The notes beneath the pieces were generated by a model, which was not told where the DNA came from, ran no database searches, and was given only the letters and a program-made list of their open reading frames with translations. A program made the translations under genes and the position numbers. Below, one piece after another: positions 36,000 to 46,809 of a DNA stretch of 64,000 nt. This DNA is from Euryodendron excelsum (Eukaryota > Streptophyta > Magnoliopsida > Ericales > Pentaphylacaceae). Within the stretch, counting starts at the first letter, position 1. Each line of letters opens with the position of its first letter. The stretch spans positions 19,378,501 to 19,442,500 of the forward strand of contig CM065397.1 in NCBI GenBank assembly GCA_033060915.1, written 5' to 3'.

Positions 36000-36400
36000 T
36001 ATGCTCATACACCCATATCCATTCCAAGACAAGAGTTCCAAGAAACTCAAGTCATTTCATTTTCATGCATTTAATCAACCGTAGAGAGAAAGGAGCAATC
36101 CAATCTTGTGTTAATCGAACCTGCCAAAACTCTTAAGGGTTCTTAAACCCTAAGGATTCATAGCATGCATAGAACCATATCTAGAGAGATGCCCAAATCT
36201 CTCTCAGTCCATAGAGTCGGGATTGCCCAAATAAGGAAACATCAACCGGCCCACGCCGAAGAGGTATTGTATTGCATAATAGGGGCAAAACCCTACCTCC
36301 CAAATGGACTTGTGGTCATGCCTAGATTCCCTCAAAAAAGGGACCTCCATAAGACATGCATCGCATAGAACTTCCAACTCCACATGCTGACTGCATTCTG
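36000..36400 (+). repeat. diverged duplicate of the leader module
   Basis: Repeats the word order of 35220-35860: CAAGACAAGAGTT(T/C)CAAG, CAACTCAAGTCA-like, ATTAACC-like plus GTAGAGAG, CTTAAGGGTT, CCCTAAGGA(A/T)TCAT, GGGCAAACCC-like and GACATGCATTGCAT-like words. It is followed by a strong T-rich stretch ending in TCCTAG at about 36426, another acceptor-like site. Confidence 0.55.
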
Positions 36401-37049
36401 TTTTTTTTTTCTTTTTCTTTTCCTAGGTTAGAGAGCATAACTGAATTCATGGAATCCCTCTAGTACCTCACCAGATTCAAACTTATGGGCGGATAAGCCT
36501 AGTTGTTAGAAGAGGCCGAACTTACATCAGGGAGCAATAAGAACTAACCATTCATCAATAAGACGCTGCCTCCACACCATGCCGCGACAACCACCGTCCA
36601 TGCAAAAGGAGGCTTCACCGTTTGCAAAGTCCTATCAGACCCGTGCATTGCTATCAAGAATCTCTTAACTTCCGAATGTATGCCAAACACTGCAAAAGAT
36701 CTGTCAATTAGCCCTCCATCATTTGGTGATACACCCGGAGAATGAAATACCAAAGCAGTCGACACAGTTTCAAGACCCTGTCATGGGTTCTCATCAAGAG
36801 ATCCACAAGAAAAGGGAGATTTCCATAAAATTCATCTATTTTCTTTTGATCTTTCTATTTATTGCATATCTTCTTTAAATAAACATTGCATACCATGTAA
36901 TCATGTTTTTAAATAGGTAGTTCCCAGTTTATTCCCTTTATTTCATACTCTTGTGGATGATTGTCACATTTAAGGATTCTTTCCCATTTGGTAAATGACT
37001 CGACTTCAAGGATGGGATAGCATGGGCAACCCATTCAAAAGGGGGTCAA

Positions 37050-38560
37050 AACCTTTAAGAGACAAAGAGAGAGTGGGAGATAGGAAGGAGATAGTCTCAT
37101 CAAAATGGTATAGAGTTCATTGAAAAGACAACTCTTGCGTGATATCCTGGCTAAGTGATGGGCAGCCGAGTCCTCGAAATGATGAGAAGCCATTGTTCTA
37201 TTTATCCTAAATAAACACTACCCCTTGCTCAGCCCACTAGAGCCGTAACTGATTTTTATTCAGATGTCCCCAAACCAATAACCATCTCCCACATTGGGGT
37301 AAGCACAGAGTAGTTGATTCGGCAGAAACACACCATTTTTTAGAAACATTGTCTAAATTTTGTATAAAGGCTTTATGGACTAAGCAATTTAATTTGAAGT
37401 GATGAAAGGCCCTCATTCGTTCTACCATACACAAAAACATCGTCTTTTCTTAACCCACTAGTGCCTCGCAGAAAGCGAAAGATTTTTTGTCAACCCCGAT
37501 CCGAAATCATCCCCCCACACTAGGGTAGACAGGCATCAGAAGATCTAATGGAGAATGTCATCGACCATCAAGCTTAAATAACGTAAAGGCTCTATAGATC
37601 AAGCAATCTTGTTCAAAATGAAGAGGGGCCCTCATTTCATTTCCCATACAGTTAAAAGCAACCCTTGTCCAACTTGTTAAGCCAGTTACCTTTTTCTCTA
37701 GAAGGAAACCCCAACCTAGGGATCACCGCCCACAATGGATTAGATTGAGTTGTTAAGAAAAAGGTCAAAGGGGAAAAAGAGTTGCAGAATTGTTCATTTC
37801 ATAAAAAGAAGGAAAATAGATGAAAAATAACAGCAAAGGAAAAGAGTTGCCAAGGGGCAAGAGGCCGAAGAGAAAAAATATTTGAAGAGCGTATTGAAAG
37901 GCCAAAAGTCAGGGGACAAATGTCAGACAACTCTGCTACAAGGTCAAGAATTAGACTACAAGCAAGGTGAACTCTTTAAAGAATATATGTTCAAAGGTGA
38001 TCCTAGGTAATAAAGAAGCTTAGTAGAAGCAATAGGTTTGAGCCTTTATCCTTTCTTATAAAAACCCGAAACCGTGGCCTACATTACAACCCTACTAAAG
38101 TCCTCTTTGATTGAAAAAAAAAAGATTGCTTGATCTAGATGAGCCAAACGTGTTGCCGAAGCTCAAGGAGGAAATTAGGGGACCAAACCCTACTAGAAGA
38201 CCAACCAAGGATGGTGCGGATCTAAACCCTACTGAAAGCAACATCAAATTTGAGCCTACACATCCTTTTCATTCATAAACCCCTTAACATAGCCTACGTT
38301 ACGGTCCAAACTAAAGTCCTCTCTGATCAAAGAAAATTGTTTAGTCCAAATGAGCCTGAACAATACCAAGACAAGTAGGGTGAGCAAGGAGAATTGAAGG
38401 GGAATGCAAGGGGCAATCTCATGCTCCAAGATGTGCTCAGATGGTTTCGGTTTAAACAACCCACTAAAAGAAGATCTTTGAGCCTAAATATCCCTTTATT
38501 TCTTACAACCCCTAAACCCAACCTACATTACGGTCCTAAAAGAAGTCTTCTCAAATTGAG
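37050..38560. repeat. diverged tandem modules of the LARD body
   Basis: Reverse-orientation counterparts of the modules at 25985-26540 and 26855-27500 in element A, in the same order. Words such as GCCTACATTAC, AAGCAAT and GATGAGAAGCC or GATGAAAGGCC recur every 200-300 bp. Non-coding. Confidence 0.55.
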
Positions 38561-38894
38561 GGCTTAGCGGTTTATCGCTCCGCAAAAGGCATGCGAGTTA
38601 TCGCTCGAGCCATGGTGGCATTTTGGAGATCTGAGAGAGAAACCCAAGTGAGCTCATAAACACCCCAAACAGTAATCCTGTAGAGAGTAGGGATAGGATA
38701 GCAAACCAAAAGGTCAAGATCCCTTAAGAATGGTGCAAATGCTATCACACCCCGATATGAATGGGATAAAACTGAATGGGGCAGAATCCTGGAAAGGAAA
38801 CAGAATCTTGAGAGTATGGGCCCTGGGGCAATCCGGGGCATTCTTTGTAAATAGCTTATATACATGTAGTACTGATGCATCCATGACATGTATA

Positions 38895-39180
38895 ACCTGT
38901 ACATCCATTTAGATTCTTATGTAGTTTATTCATGCATTCAACTGCATTCCTGTATAAACCTGTTCATTCGTAAAGAAGTAGGTCATGCGTTTAATTCAAT
39001 TCTTACATAAATTTGTGCATTTATCACAAAAAAAATGGGGGACATTGCATTCAATTCCATTCCTATACGTGCATTATCCAAAAGTATAACATGCATTCAA
39101 TTCCACTTCTGTGTGAACCTGTGCATTCATAAAAAAATAAATCATGCATTTAATTCTATGTGCCATCATCATAAAAAATA
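38895..39180. repeat. minisatellite, about five diverged 60-bp units
   Basis: Units of CATGCATTCAATTCCA-TTCCTGTATAAACCTGTGCATTCATAAA-type sequence, the reverse complement of the array at 25310-25720. Confidence 0.65.
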
Positions 39181-39469
39181 AAAAATCACGCCCTTTACCA
39201 GGGCATTTTTAAAATTGTTTTTGTACAAAACTAACTCTATGTCTTTCCCTCTCTCTCAAATAAGAAACAAGGAACAAGGCAAAATGCAAAAAGGAGCTAA
39301 AGCCACCACTCAAACATCTACAACACCGTTACACATCTTAGAAAGCTTAGATTTCCATGACCGACAAGAAACAAAGAAAGGGGCAATGGCCCACCCTCGA
39401 CCTCCCCAATCAAATGACTCCTGACTCAAGATACTATGTATGCTGAAAAAGGGGAGTAACGAATAAGTG

Positions 39470-39500
39470 CCTGATTGGGTTTTCTTGAATATTGGCAAGG
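39470..39500. other. deletion scar where the antisense cargo exon is missing
   Basis: Left of about 39471 the sequence matches A in reverse up to A position about 25043. Right of about 39495 it matches A from about 24350 leftwards. About 690 bp of A, nearly the whole DUF7745 exon, are replaced by some 23 unrelated bases here. Confidence 0.6.
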
Positions 39501-40556
39501 TAAGAGATGTTAATATACCATACATGCAATTCAAATAATAGTAAAATAAAATAAACAACTAACATAAACAAAACAAATAAAGGATTTCGAATGATAAGTC
39601 AAAACAAATTTATTACGTACACATTTTGATTTTCCAACTTCAAATCAAATCTCAAGGGTTTTCTGTTTTTTTCCTTCAAAAAGATTTTATTTCTAAAAAC
39701 TTTTTGTAACTCTTTCCCTAATTTCTAAAAATTTCGGCAGAGTCCCATTCAAAAATGGCCGCCCCCACAACACCCATGACATCAACACAAAACACAAAAC
39801 GTGCACTTCACATTGTCACATCAGCACCCGTGCACACTTTTCAATTTTTTGAAATTTTCAAAGCACATGTTTTATTTTTCTAATAAATCAATGATTTTAA
39901 AAAATGCCTTACAATTCTTCAAAATCATTTCAAATGTTCTTCAAAAATATTCTTATATTTTTCGAATGTTAAACTCTAAGGAATTTCATCAATTTCTTGA
40001 GTTTTTTTTTTCATTTTCCTAAATTTTCTAATTATTTTCCTATTTTTCAAAAAATAAAAAATTCACCGAGTTTTCAAAAAATCACAAAACTTCATACGGT
40101 TAATAAACACATTTTTCTAAGGCACATGACACAAAAATCTAATCAGAAAGCCTAATGCCCAAGCCTGTAGGAACAAATCCCCTATTCCTGCAGAAAACCC
40201 CCTTTACATGCTCACATATAATCATTCAAATTCAGTCATACAAGCACCAAAATGCAAAAATAACTTCACCATCATGTTCAAAACATATCAAAACATCAAT
40301 TTTCACTATTCACATGATTCAAACGAAGTTCTACACGTCCAAATCAACAAAATTTGAAAACTAACTTTTTTGGAGTTCTTCGGCGAAATCTTCTCTTCCG
40401 GCGGCGTGGTCTCCTTCCGGCAATCACCCGTGGTCTCCAAGAAGTGCCCCTTCTCGATTCAAGTCGGTTTCTTCACCAACACTCTCAATCTTTCACAAAC
40501 TCTCCAAATTGCCTTAACTGTTCAAACCAGAAAATTTTCTGGTTTTGTTCCTAAGC

Positions 40557-40619
40557 CTGGCGCCACTAGCAGAGGCGCCAAGCTTTTCCTGCCAAAGGCG
40601 CCACTCCTAGTGGCGCCAG
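40557..40619. promoter_or_regulatory. TGGCGCCA palindrome cluster inside element B
   Basis: CTGGCGCCACTAG, AGAGGCGCCAAG, AAGGCGCCACTCCTAG and TGGCGCCAGT in 63 bp. Counterpart of 23204-23266 in A and similar to the LTR promoter blocks. In B the antisense gene it would serve has been deleted. Confidence 0.4.
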
Positions 40620-40802
40620 TGTCCAATTCTGGGCAGCTTTGCCCTTTTTCCGGCCAGATCTCATTTTCGAAGGTCTTTTTTGGCCCGATATCCATTTTCG
40701 ACCCCCGTTGTTGAAAAATTCCCAATGTCCGTCCCTCCGACTGCCTCGCAGTCAACATGGGACTCTTACTTTTATCGTTTTCTGTCTTTGACAAGCACAG
40801 AC

Positions 40803-40819
40803 AAAAAAAGAGGGGCAGC
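40803..40819 (+). other. polypurine tract of element B
   Basis: AAAAAAAGAGGGG then CAGC directly before the 3' LTR. This is the expected second-strand primer site and confirms the plus orientation. Confidence 0.8.
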
Positions 40820-43800
40820 TATAAGCACCCCATTTTTGACCGCTCGGCAGTCTACACGCTGTCCAGACTTATACTTAAGTTAATATGGACGTATTCCAAT
40901 CGAAAGCAACTCTCTAAGTCCAAATCCCATCTGTCCATCGCTTCGCGGGCCCACCAGGCCCAAATAGAGGCAAAATGACCAAAATGCCCTTAGGGGCATT
41001 GTCCTTTTCAATTCCAACTCCAATCCCTCTCTCGAGACAGTTGATTTCTCGAGACGGTAAATCTATTCCAAACCAAGCACGTCTTTCCGAAGACGATAAG
41101 TCCCCTTTCTAATTCCAATTCCAATTTCAATCCCTCTCTCGAGACAGTTTATTCCTCGAGATGGTAAATCTACTCCAATCAGGCACGTCTTTCCGAAGAC
41201 AATAAGACCCCTTTCCAATTCCAATCCCTCTCTCGAGACAGTTTATTCCTCAAAACGGTTCCAAATCAGGCACATCTTTTCGAAGACGATAAGACCCCTT
41301 TCCAATTCCAATCCCTCTCTTAAGACAGTTTATTCCTCGAAACGGTCCAGCACGTTTTTTGAAGAAAATCTCTTCAAAACAGTAAGTCCCTTTAAACCTG
41401 TCGACCGAGACGAGACCCTAAGTCCCCTAAATGGTAGAACGGTCCACCTTTGGTGCTTGCTAGCCCGCCAATGCAGAAATGACCGTTTAGGCACGCCTTC
41501 CGTAAAAATTGACTTCTCAGGCGCTAAGTCCCTTTAGCAGCTTCCCGAGATCAGGTAGTCTCGGGAATGATCGCGAATCGTCAGAGTAGCAAAAATACTC
41601 GTAAACATCACAACCGTCAGAGTAATGGAAATACTCGCAAACAGGTCGATATAGGGAATTGCCAACAAACCCCTGTATCATGCGACCGTCGTCAGAGTGG
41701 CGGAAACACTTAAAACCCAGGTCAACACCAGTGCCTGCTAGCCCACTTCAGTGAAAAATGACCAAACTGCCCCTTGGGCCTTGTCTGAGACTTTTCGGTC
41801 AAGATGACCATTTTGCCCCTAGGCATCCGAACGCCCCGAGAACCGCACTGGCTCTGGGTATCAAACTGATAACCTCCTGAGATTGCTTCTTATAGTATTC
41901 TCAACCCTTCTTTGTCCTTCCGGATCATTCCGAGTCAATTCCAGCAAACCTGGTACAAAATGACTGTTTTGCCCCTGGTGGGCCGGTCTCCTTTTCAGAC
42001 CACACCGGCTCTGAGTATCAAACCGGTAACCTCCCGAGAATGCTTTTTATAGTGTCCTCAACCTTTCTTTATCCTTTCGGATCATTCCGAGTCAGTTCTG
42101 GCAAATCCGGCACAAAATGACCGTTTTACCCCTGGTGGGTCGGTCACCTTTTTCGACCACACCGGCTCTGAAAATTAAACCGGAAACCTTTGGGAACATT
42201 CTGAATAATGTTTCCAAATCTCAAGTCTTCTTTCGGAACAGTCCGAGTCCGTCCCGGCAGCTTCCCGATCCGATTGACCGTTTCGCCCTTAAAGGCTCGG
42301 TCAATCCTTCCAACACATCCTATCCTTAGTTTTCAAGTCAAATACCTCTGGAACACTATTTTAAGTGTTCCTGCTCTTTTCCGGCCTTTCGGGTCATTCC
42401 TGGCCTCTTCAAATCATTCCCGGACTTTCCGGAGTCACTCCTAGTGAAGCCTGGCTAAAAATTGCATGGTAGTCACTAGTATAGGCGCCCAAATCTAGTC
42501 AAAGATACTGTGCTTGCCGACCTTACACATTTCCTAAATGGCTGGCGCTACTAGTAGTGGCGCCAAGCCAAAAAATGGCCTGGCGCCACTCCTAGTGGTG
42601 CAAGTGTAATTTTTGGCCTGGCGCCACTACAACAGGCGCTAGTGCATTCCTCCCTCTATAAATACAGAGCCTCTTCCAGCGTGAAGGATGTCTGCAAACT
42701 CAGTCTCAAAACACCAATATTCGATATACAGAGCTCGAACACTCCCTCAACCCTAGCTTCCTTAGGTTTTCTAAACCCTAGCCACCATATACTAAACCCT
42801 AGCCTCATATACACTCATACACACCCCCATACACTTATACACTAGCCTCCAGCCCTCCTTTGAAGACTTGAAGAGCTGCCATCTGAAGTTTGAAGATTGA
42901 AGACAACTCTGGAGGATTGAAGACGAAGATCAAGACGAAGACCGAAGACAAGCAAGGCGCGCAAAATAAACAAGACACAAGGTAGGTTTTCGTTTTACAT
43001 TTCTGCACTTCCCCCTCTCTCTTCTCTCTCCTAACCCAATTGGGTTTTCTCTATTTTAATCTCCCATCTCTTTCCCCCCCGCCCCCCCTTTCTTCGCATG
43101 CTTGAAACAAGGGGACTCCCGGTCCATGTGTAGGATTTGATTATCAGAGGGTCATTGTGTCGAGGGCTTTCTTTTAGTCTAACCGGAGACCACGTGGGTT
43201 CGGCCCCCTTGATTATGTGGTGAAGCCTTAACCTTGTATGTTCACGACCCCGAATTTGCATTGTGCATATCATGATCTTGCATCTTGCAAAAACCGTTTT
43301 CAAACTCGTTTTCAAAGCTTGCATTAAACTTGTTTTCAAAATTGCATCAAAATCTCCTTTTTCAAAACATGTTTTCAAAATCACAATCCTAAGGTGATTC
43401 TAGCTTTTCCATGGCTAGGGTTGCTTTACGAAAGTGTTACATTCAAAGTGACCAATATGGTCTATATTTTCAACCTTTGTTGTTTTCGAAAACCACTTTC
43501 TTAAAGTGGTTCTAGCCTTCTTATGGTTAGAATCGCTTTAGGAAGGTGAGATGTTTTTATACTTTCTAAAAAACTCTATCTTCAAAAATCTCTTTTCCTA
43601 AAACCTCCTCTTTCAACGTGCTTTCCAAAAACTCTCCTTTCCAAAGTTGTTTTCAAAAACTCCCTCCAAAAATCTATTTTTCAAAACTCCCTTTTTCAAC
43701 TCCTTTCCAAAATCCTCTCCCCAAAATCCACTTTCTAAAAACACTCTCCAAAAATCTTTCCAGAAACTCTCTCCAATAATCTTCTCTCAAAAAATCTTTT

Positions 43801-44961
43801 CAAAAACTCTCTCTAACAATCTTCTACCAAAATTCACTTTCCTAAAACTCTCTTTCCAAAATCTTCTCTCTAGAAACTCCTCTCTAGGATTTCCTTCCAA
43901 AAACTTGTTTCCAAAAACACACTTTCCAAAAATCCCTTTTCTTGATGCCTAAGTCAAGCCCTAGAGCCACAATTAGGAGACCCTAATTTTCTTTCCAAAA
44001 ACATTATTTTCAAACTTGCCTTAAAACCTAGGTTTCCAAAACCTCTTGTTTTCTATACCAAAACTATACATATTTCCAAAACATATTTTCTACGTCAAAA
44101 CTATAGCCTTCCAAGTCTAGGGTTTCTAAAACTTCCACTTTCCAAATCCTTGTCAAATCAAATCTTCCCCTTTAGAAAACTAGATCTTATCCTTCGTTTC
44201 TTAGAAACAAAATCCAATCTCTTCCTAATCTAACTCTTTCCAAACTCAACTCTTTCCTAATTTCCTACTTTCCTAAATCTTAACTTTTCAAAACATGGAC
44301 ACAAAAATCTTTCCCAAATTTTAAAATTCAACTTTCAGATCTTTCCTAATTCAACCCTTTCCTAATTCCACCCCTTTCCAAATCTTAATTTTTCAAATCT
44401 AAGTTTTCAAATCTTTCCTAATCTTAAGATTTTCTAAAACTAAAACTCTAAAACTTTCTAAATCTTAAACTCTCTAAATTTCAAATCTTTCCAAGTTCAA
44501 AACTTTCTTAAGTTAAAACTTTCGAAACCCAAATCTTTCCAAAATCCTAACTTTCTAAATTTCCAAATCTTTCTAAAATTCTACGCTTTCCAAATTCAAA
44601 ACTTTCTTAACTTGAAACTTTTCCAATTCTAAACCTTTCTTAAACAAAACTTCTCCTAATTCAAAACATTTCTAAATCAGCACTTTCCTGTTTCAAAACC
44701 TTTCTTAGAATAAAACTTTCTTAATTCAAAACTTTCCTAAGTTGAAAATTTCTTAATTCCGAAACTTTCCTAAGTTGAAACTTTCTTAATCCAAAAACTT
44801 TCCTAAAATGAAACTTTCGTAAGTTCAAACTTTCCTAATTCGAAAACTTTCCTAAAACGAAACTTCCCTTAATTCAAACCTTTCCTAATTCCAATTTTTC
44901 TCCAATCTTCCAAGTCCCAGTATTCAAGTAAATTCTTCTCTAAAATTTTTCCAAGTCAAAT
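40820..44961 (+). mobile_element. 3' LTR of element B, cut by a nested LTR
   Basis: Starts TATAAGCACCCC (the family TG has become TA) right after the PPT. It follows the 5' LTR through palindromes (42541-42643), TATA box (42657), splice-donor-like site (42982) and G-poor tract (from about 43560). It stops after CCAAGTCAAAT, where another LTR begins. The remaining 1 kb of this LTR does not reappear recognisably to the right. Confidence 0.87.
42657..42664 (+). promoter_or_regulatory. LTR TATA box
   Basis: TATAAATA followed by CAGAGCCTCTTCC, downstream of the palindromes at 42541-42643. Confidence 0.65.
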
Positions 44962-45149
44962 TGTAAGCACTCCATTATTGACCGTTCGGCAGTCTACACT
45001 CCGTCCAGACTTTTGTTCAAGTCATTGTGGGCAAATTCCAACCGAAACCAACTTTCTAAGTCCAAATCCCGTTTGTCCATTGCTTCACGGGCCCGCCAGG
45101 CCCAAATAGAGGCAAAATGACCGAAATGCCCTTAGGGGCATTATTCTCT

Positions 45150-45775
45150 CCAATTCTAATTCCAACCCCTCTCTTGAGACAGTTTATTCCTCGAGACGGT
45201 TCCAAATCAGGCACGTCTTTTCGGAGACGGTAAGCCCCATTTCCAATCCCTCTCTTGAGACAGTTTATTCCTCGAGACGATTCCAAATCAGGCACGTCTT
45301 TTCGAAGACGGTGAATCCCCTTTCCAATCCCTCTCTCGAAATACTTTATTCCTCGAGACGGTTCCAAATCAGGCACGTCTTTTCGAAGACGATAAGTCCC
45401 CTTTCCAATCCCTCTCTCAAGACAGTTTATTCCTCGAGACGATCCCAAATCAGGCACGTCTTTTCGGAGACGATAAGTCGCCTTTCCAATCCCTCTCTTG
45501 AGACAGTTTATTCCTCAAGACGGTCCCAAATCAGGCACGTCTTTTGGGAGACGGTAAGTCTCCTTTCCAATCCCTCTCTCGAGACAGTTTATTCTTCGAG
45601 ACGGTCCCAAATCAGGCACGTCTTTTCGGAGACGGTAAGTCCCCTTTCCAGTCCCTCTCTCGAGACACTTTATTTCTCGAGACGGTTCCAAATCAGGCAT
45701 GTCTTTTTGGAGACGATAAGACCTCTTTCCAATCCCTCTCTCGAGATAGTTTATTCCTCGAGACGGTTTGAGTAG
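45150..45775. repeat. 81-bp tandem array, seven units, in LTR U3
   Basis: GCACGTC (GCATGTC in the last) recurs at 45211, 45292, 45373, 45454, 45535, 45616 and 45697, an exact 81-bp period. Each unit holds CTCTCGAGAC, TTCCTCGAGACG and the stem-loop-like CGTCTTTTCGAAGACG (six-base arms around TTCG). Because 81 is a multiple of three, long frames appear on both strands; they are not genes. Confidence 0.92.
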
Positions 45776-46801
45776 CGGAAATACTCGCAAGTATCACAAC
45801 CGTTTAAGTAGCGGAAATACTCGTAAATAGGTTGACATAGGGAACTGCCAACAAACCCCTATGTCACGACGACCGCCGTCAGAGTGGTGGAAACACTTAA
45901 AACCCAGGTCAACACCAGTACCTGCTAGCCCACTTCGGTGAAAAATGACCAAACTACCCCTTGGGCCTTTTCTGAGACTTTTCGGTCAAGATCACCATTT
46001 TGCCCCTAGGCATCCGAACGCCCCAGGAACCACACCGGCTCTGGGTATCAAACCGGTAACCTTTTGAGATTACTTCTTATAGTATTCTCAACCTTCCTCT
46101 ACCTTTCCATTCCAAGTTAGTTCCGGCCAACCCGGTGCGAAATGACCATTTTGCCCTTGGAGAGCCGATCACCCTTTTCCAACCAGACCGGCTCTGGGTA
46201 TCAAACCGGTAACTTCCCGAGAATGCTTTTTATAGTGTTCTCAACCTCCCTTTCCCTTTCCGGATCATTCCAAGTCAGTTCCGGCAAACCCAGTGCAAAA
46301 TGACCATTTTGCCCCTAGTGGGCCGGTCACCTTTTCCGACCACACCAGCTCTGGGTATCAAACTAGAAACCTTTGGGAACATTCTGAATAATGTTTTCAA
46401 ATCTTAAGTCTTCTTCCGGGACAATCCAAGTTCGTCATGGCAGTTTCCCGATCCGATTGACCGTTTTACCCCTAAAGGCCCGGTCAACCCTTTCGACACA
46501 TCCTATCCTCATTTTTCAAGTCAAATACCTCCGGGACACTATTTTAAGTGCTCCTGCTCTTTCCCGGCCTTCCGGGTCATTCTCAGTCTTCCAAACTCCT
46601 TCCCGGACTTTCCGGAGTCACTCCTAGTGAAGCTAGGCTAAAAATTACATGATAGTCACTAGTACAGCCGCCCAAATCTAGTCAAAGATACGTTGCTTGC
46701 CGACCTTAAACATTTCCTAAATGGCTGGCGCCACTAGTAGTGGCGCCAGTGGAAAGTTTGGCCTGGCGCCACTGCAACAGGCGCCAGTGTTGTCCAACCT
46801 C

Positions 46802-46809
46802 TATAAATA
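46802..46809 (+). promoter_or_regulatory. LTR TATA box
   Basis: TATAAATA, 14 bases after the palindromic block at 46724-46788. Confidence 0.65.

Larger units (their letters stand above)
34424..40819 (+). mobile_element. internal region of LARD-like element B (no gag-pol)
   Basis: 6.4 kb between the two LTRs, beginning with a PBS and ending with a PPT, with no gag or pol motif in any frame. It is homologous to element A in reverse: leader (34444-35890), duplicated leader module (36000-36400), tandem modules (37050-38560), minisatellite (38895-39180), and the region next to the PPT (39500-40802). The antisense DUF7745 exon present in A is missing here apart from its last codons. As it has LTRs, PBS and PPT but no proteins, B would be mobilised in trans. 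Confidence 0.82.

Noticed and set aside
36544..36765. 73-codon minus-strand frame in B
   Set aside because: The counterpart in A (about 27868-28079) is broken and I recognise no family; kept only as a conserved non-coding stretch.
40370..40714. 114-codon frame on the element strand of B, with a partial counterpart in A (23230-23526, minus)
   Set aside because: Overlaps the palindrome cluster and the proposed antisense leader; no domain, and the frame is not the same length in A.
45056..45775. Frames of 154 codons (plus) and 133 codons (minus) with repeated 27-residue units
   Set aside because: Both come from the 81-bp tandem array in the LTR; its period is a multiple of three, so any open unit gives a long frame on each strand.
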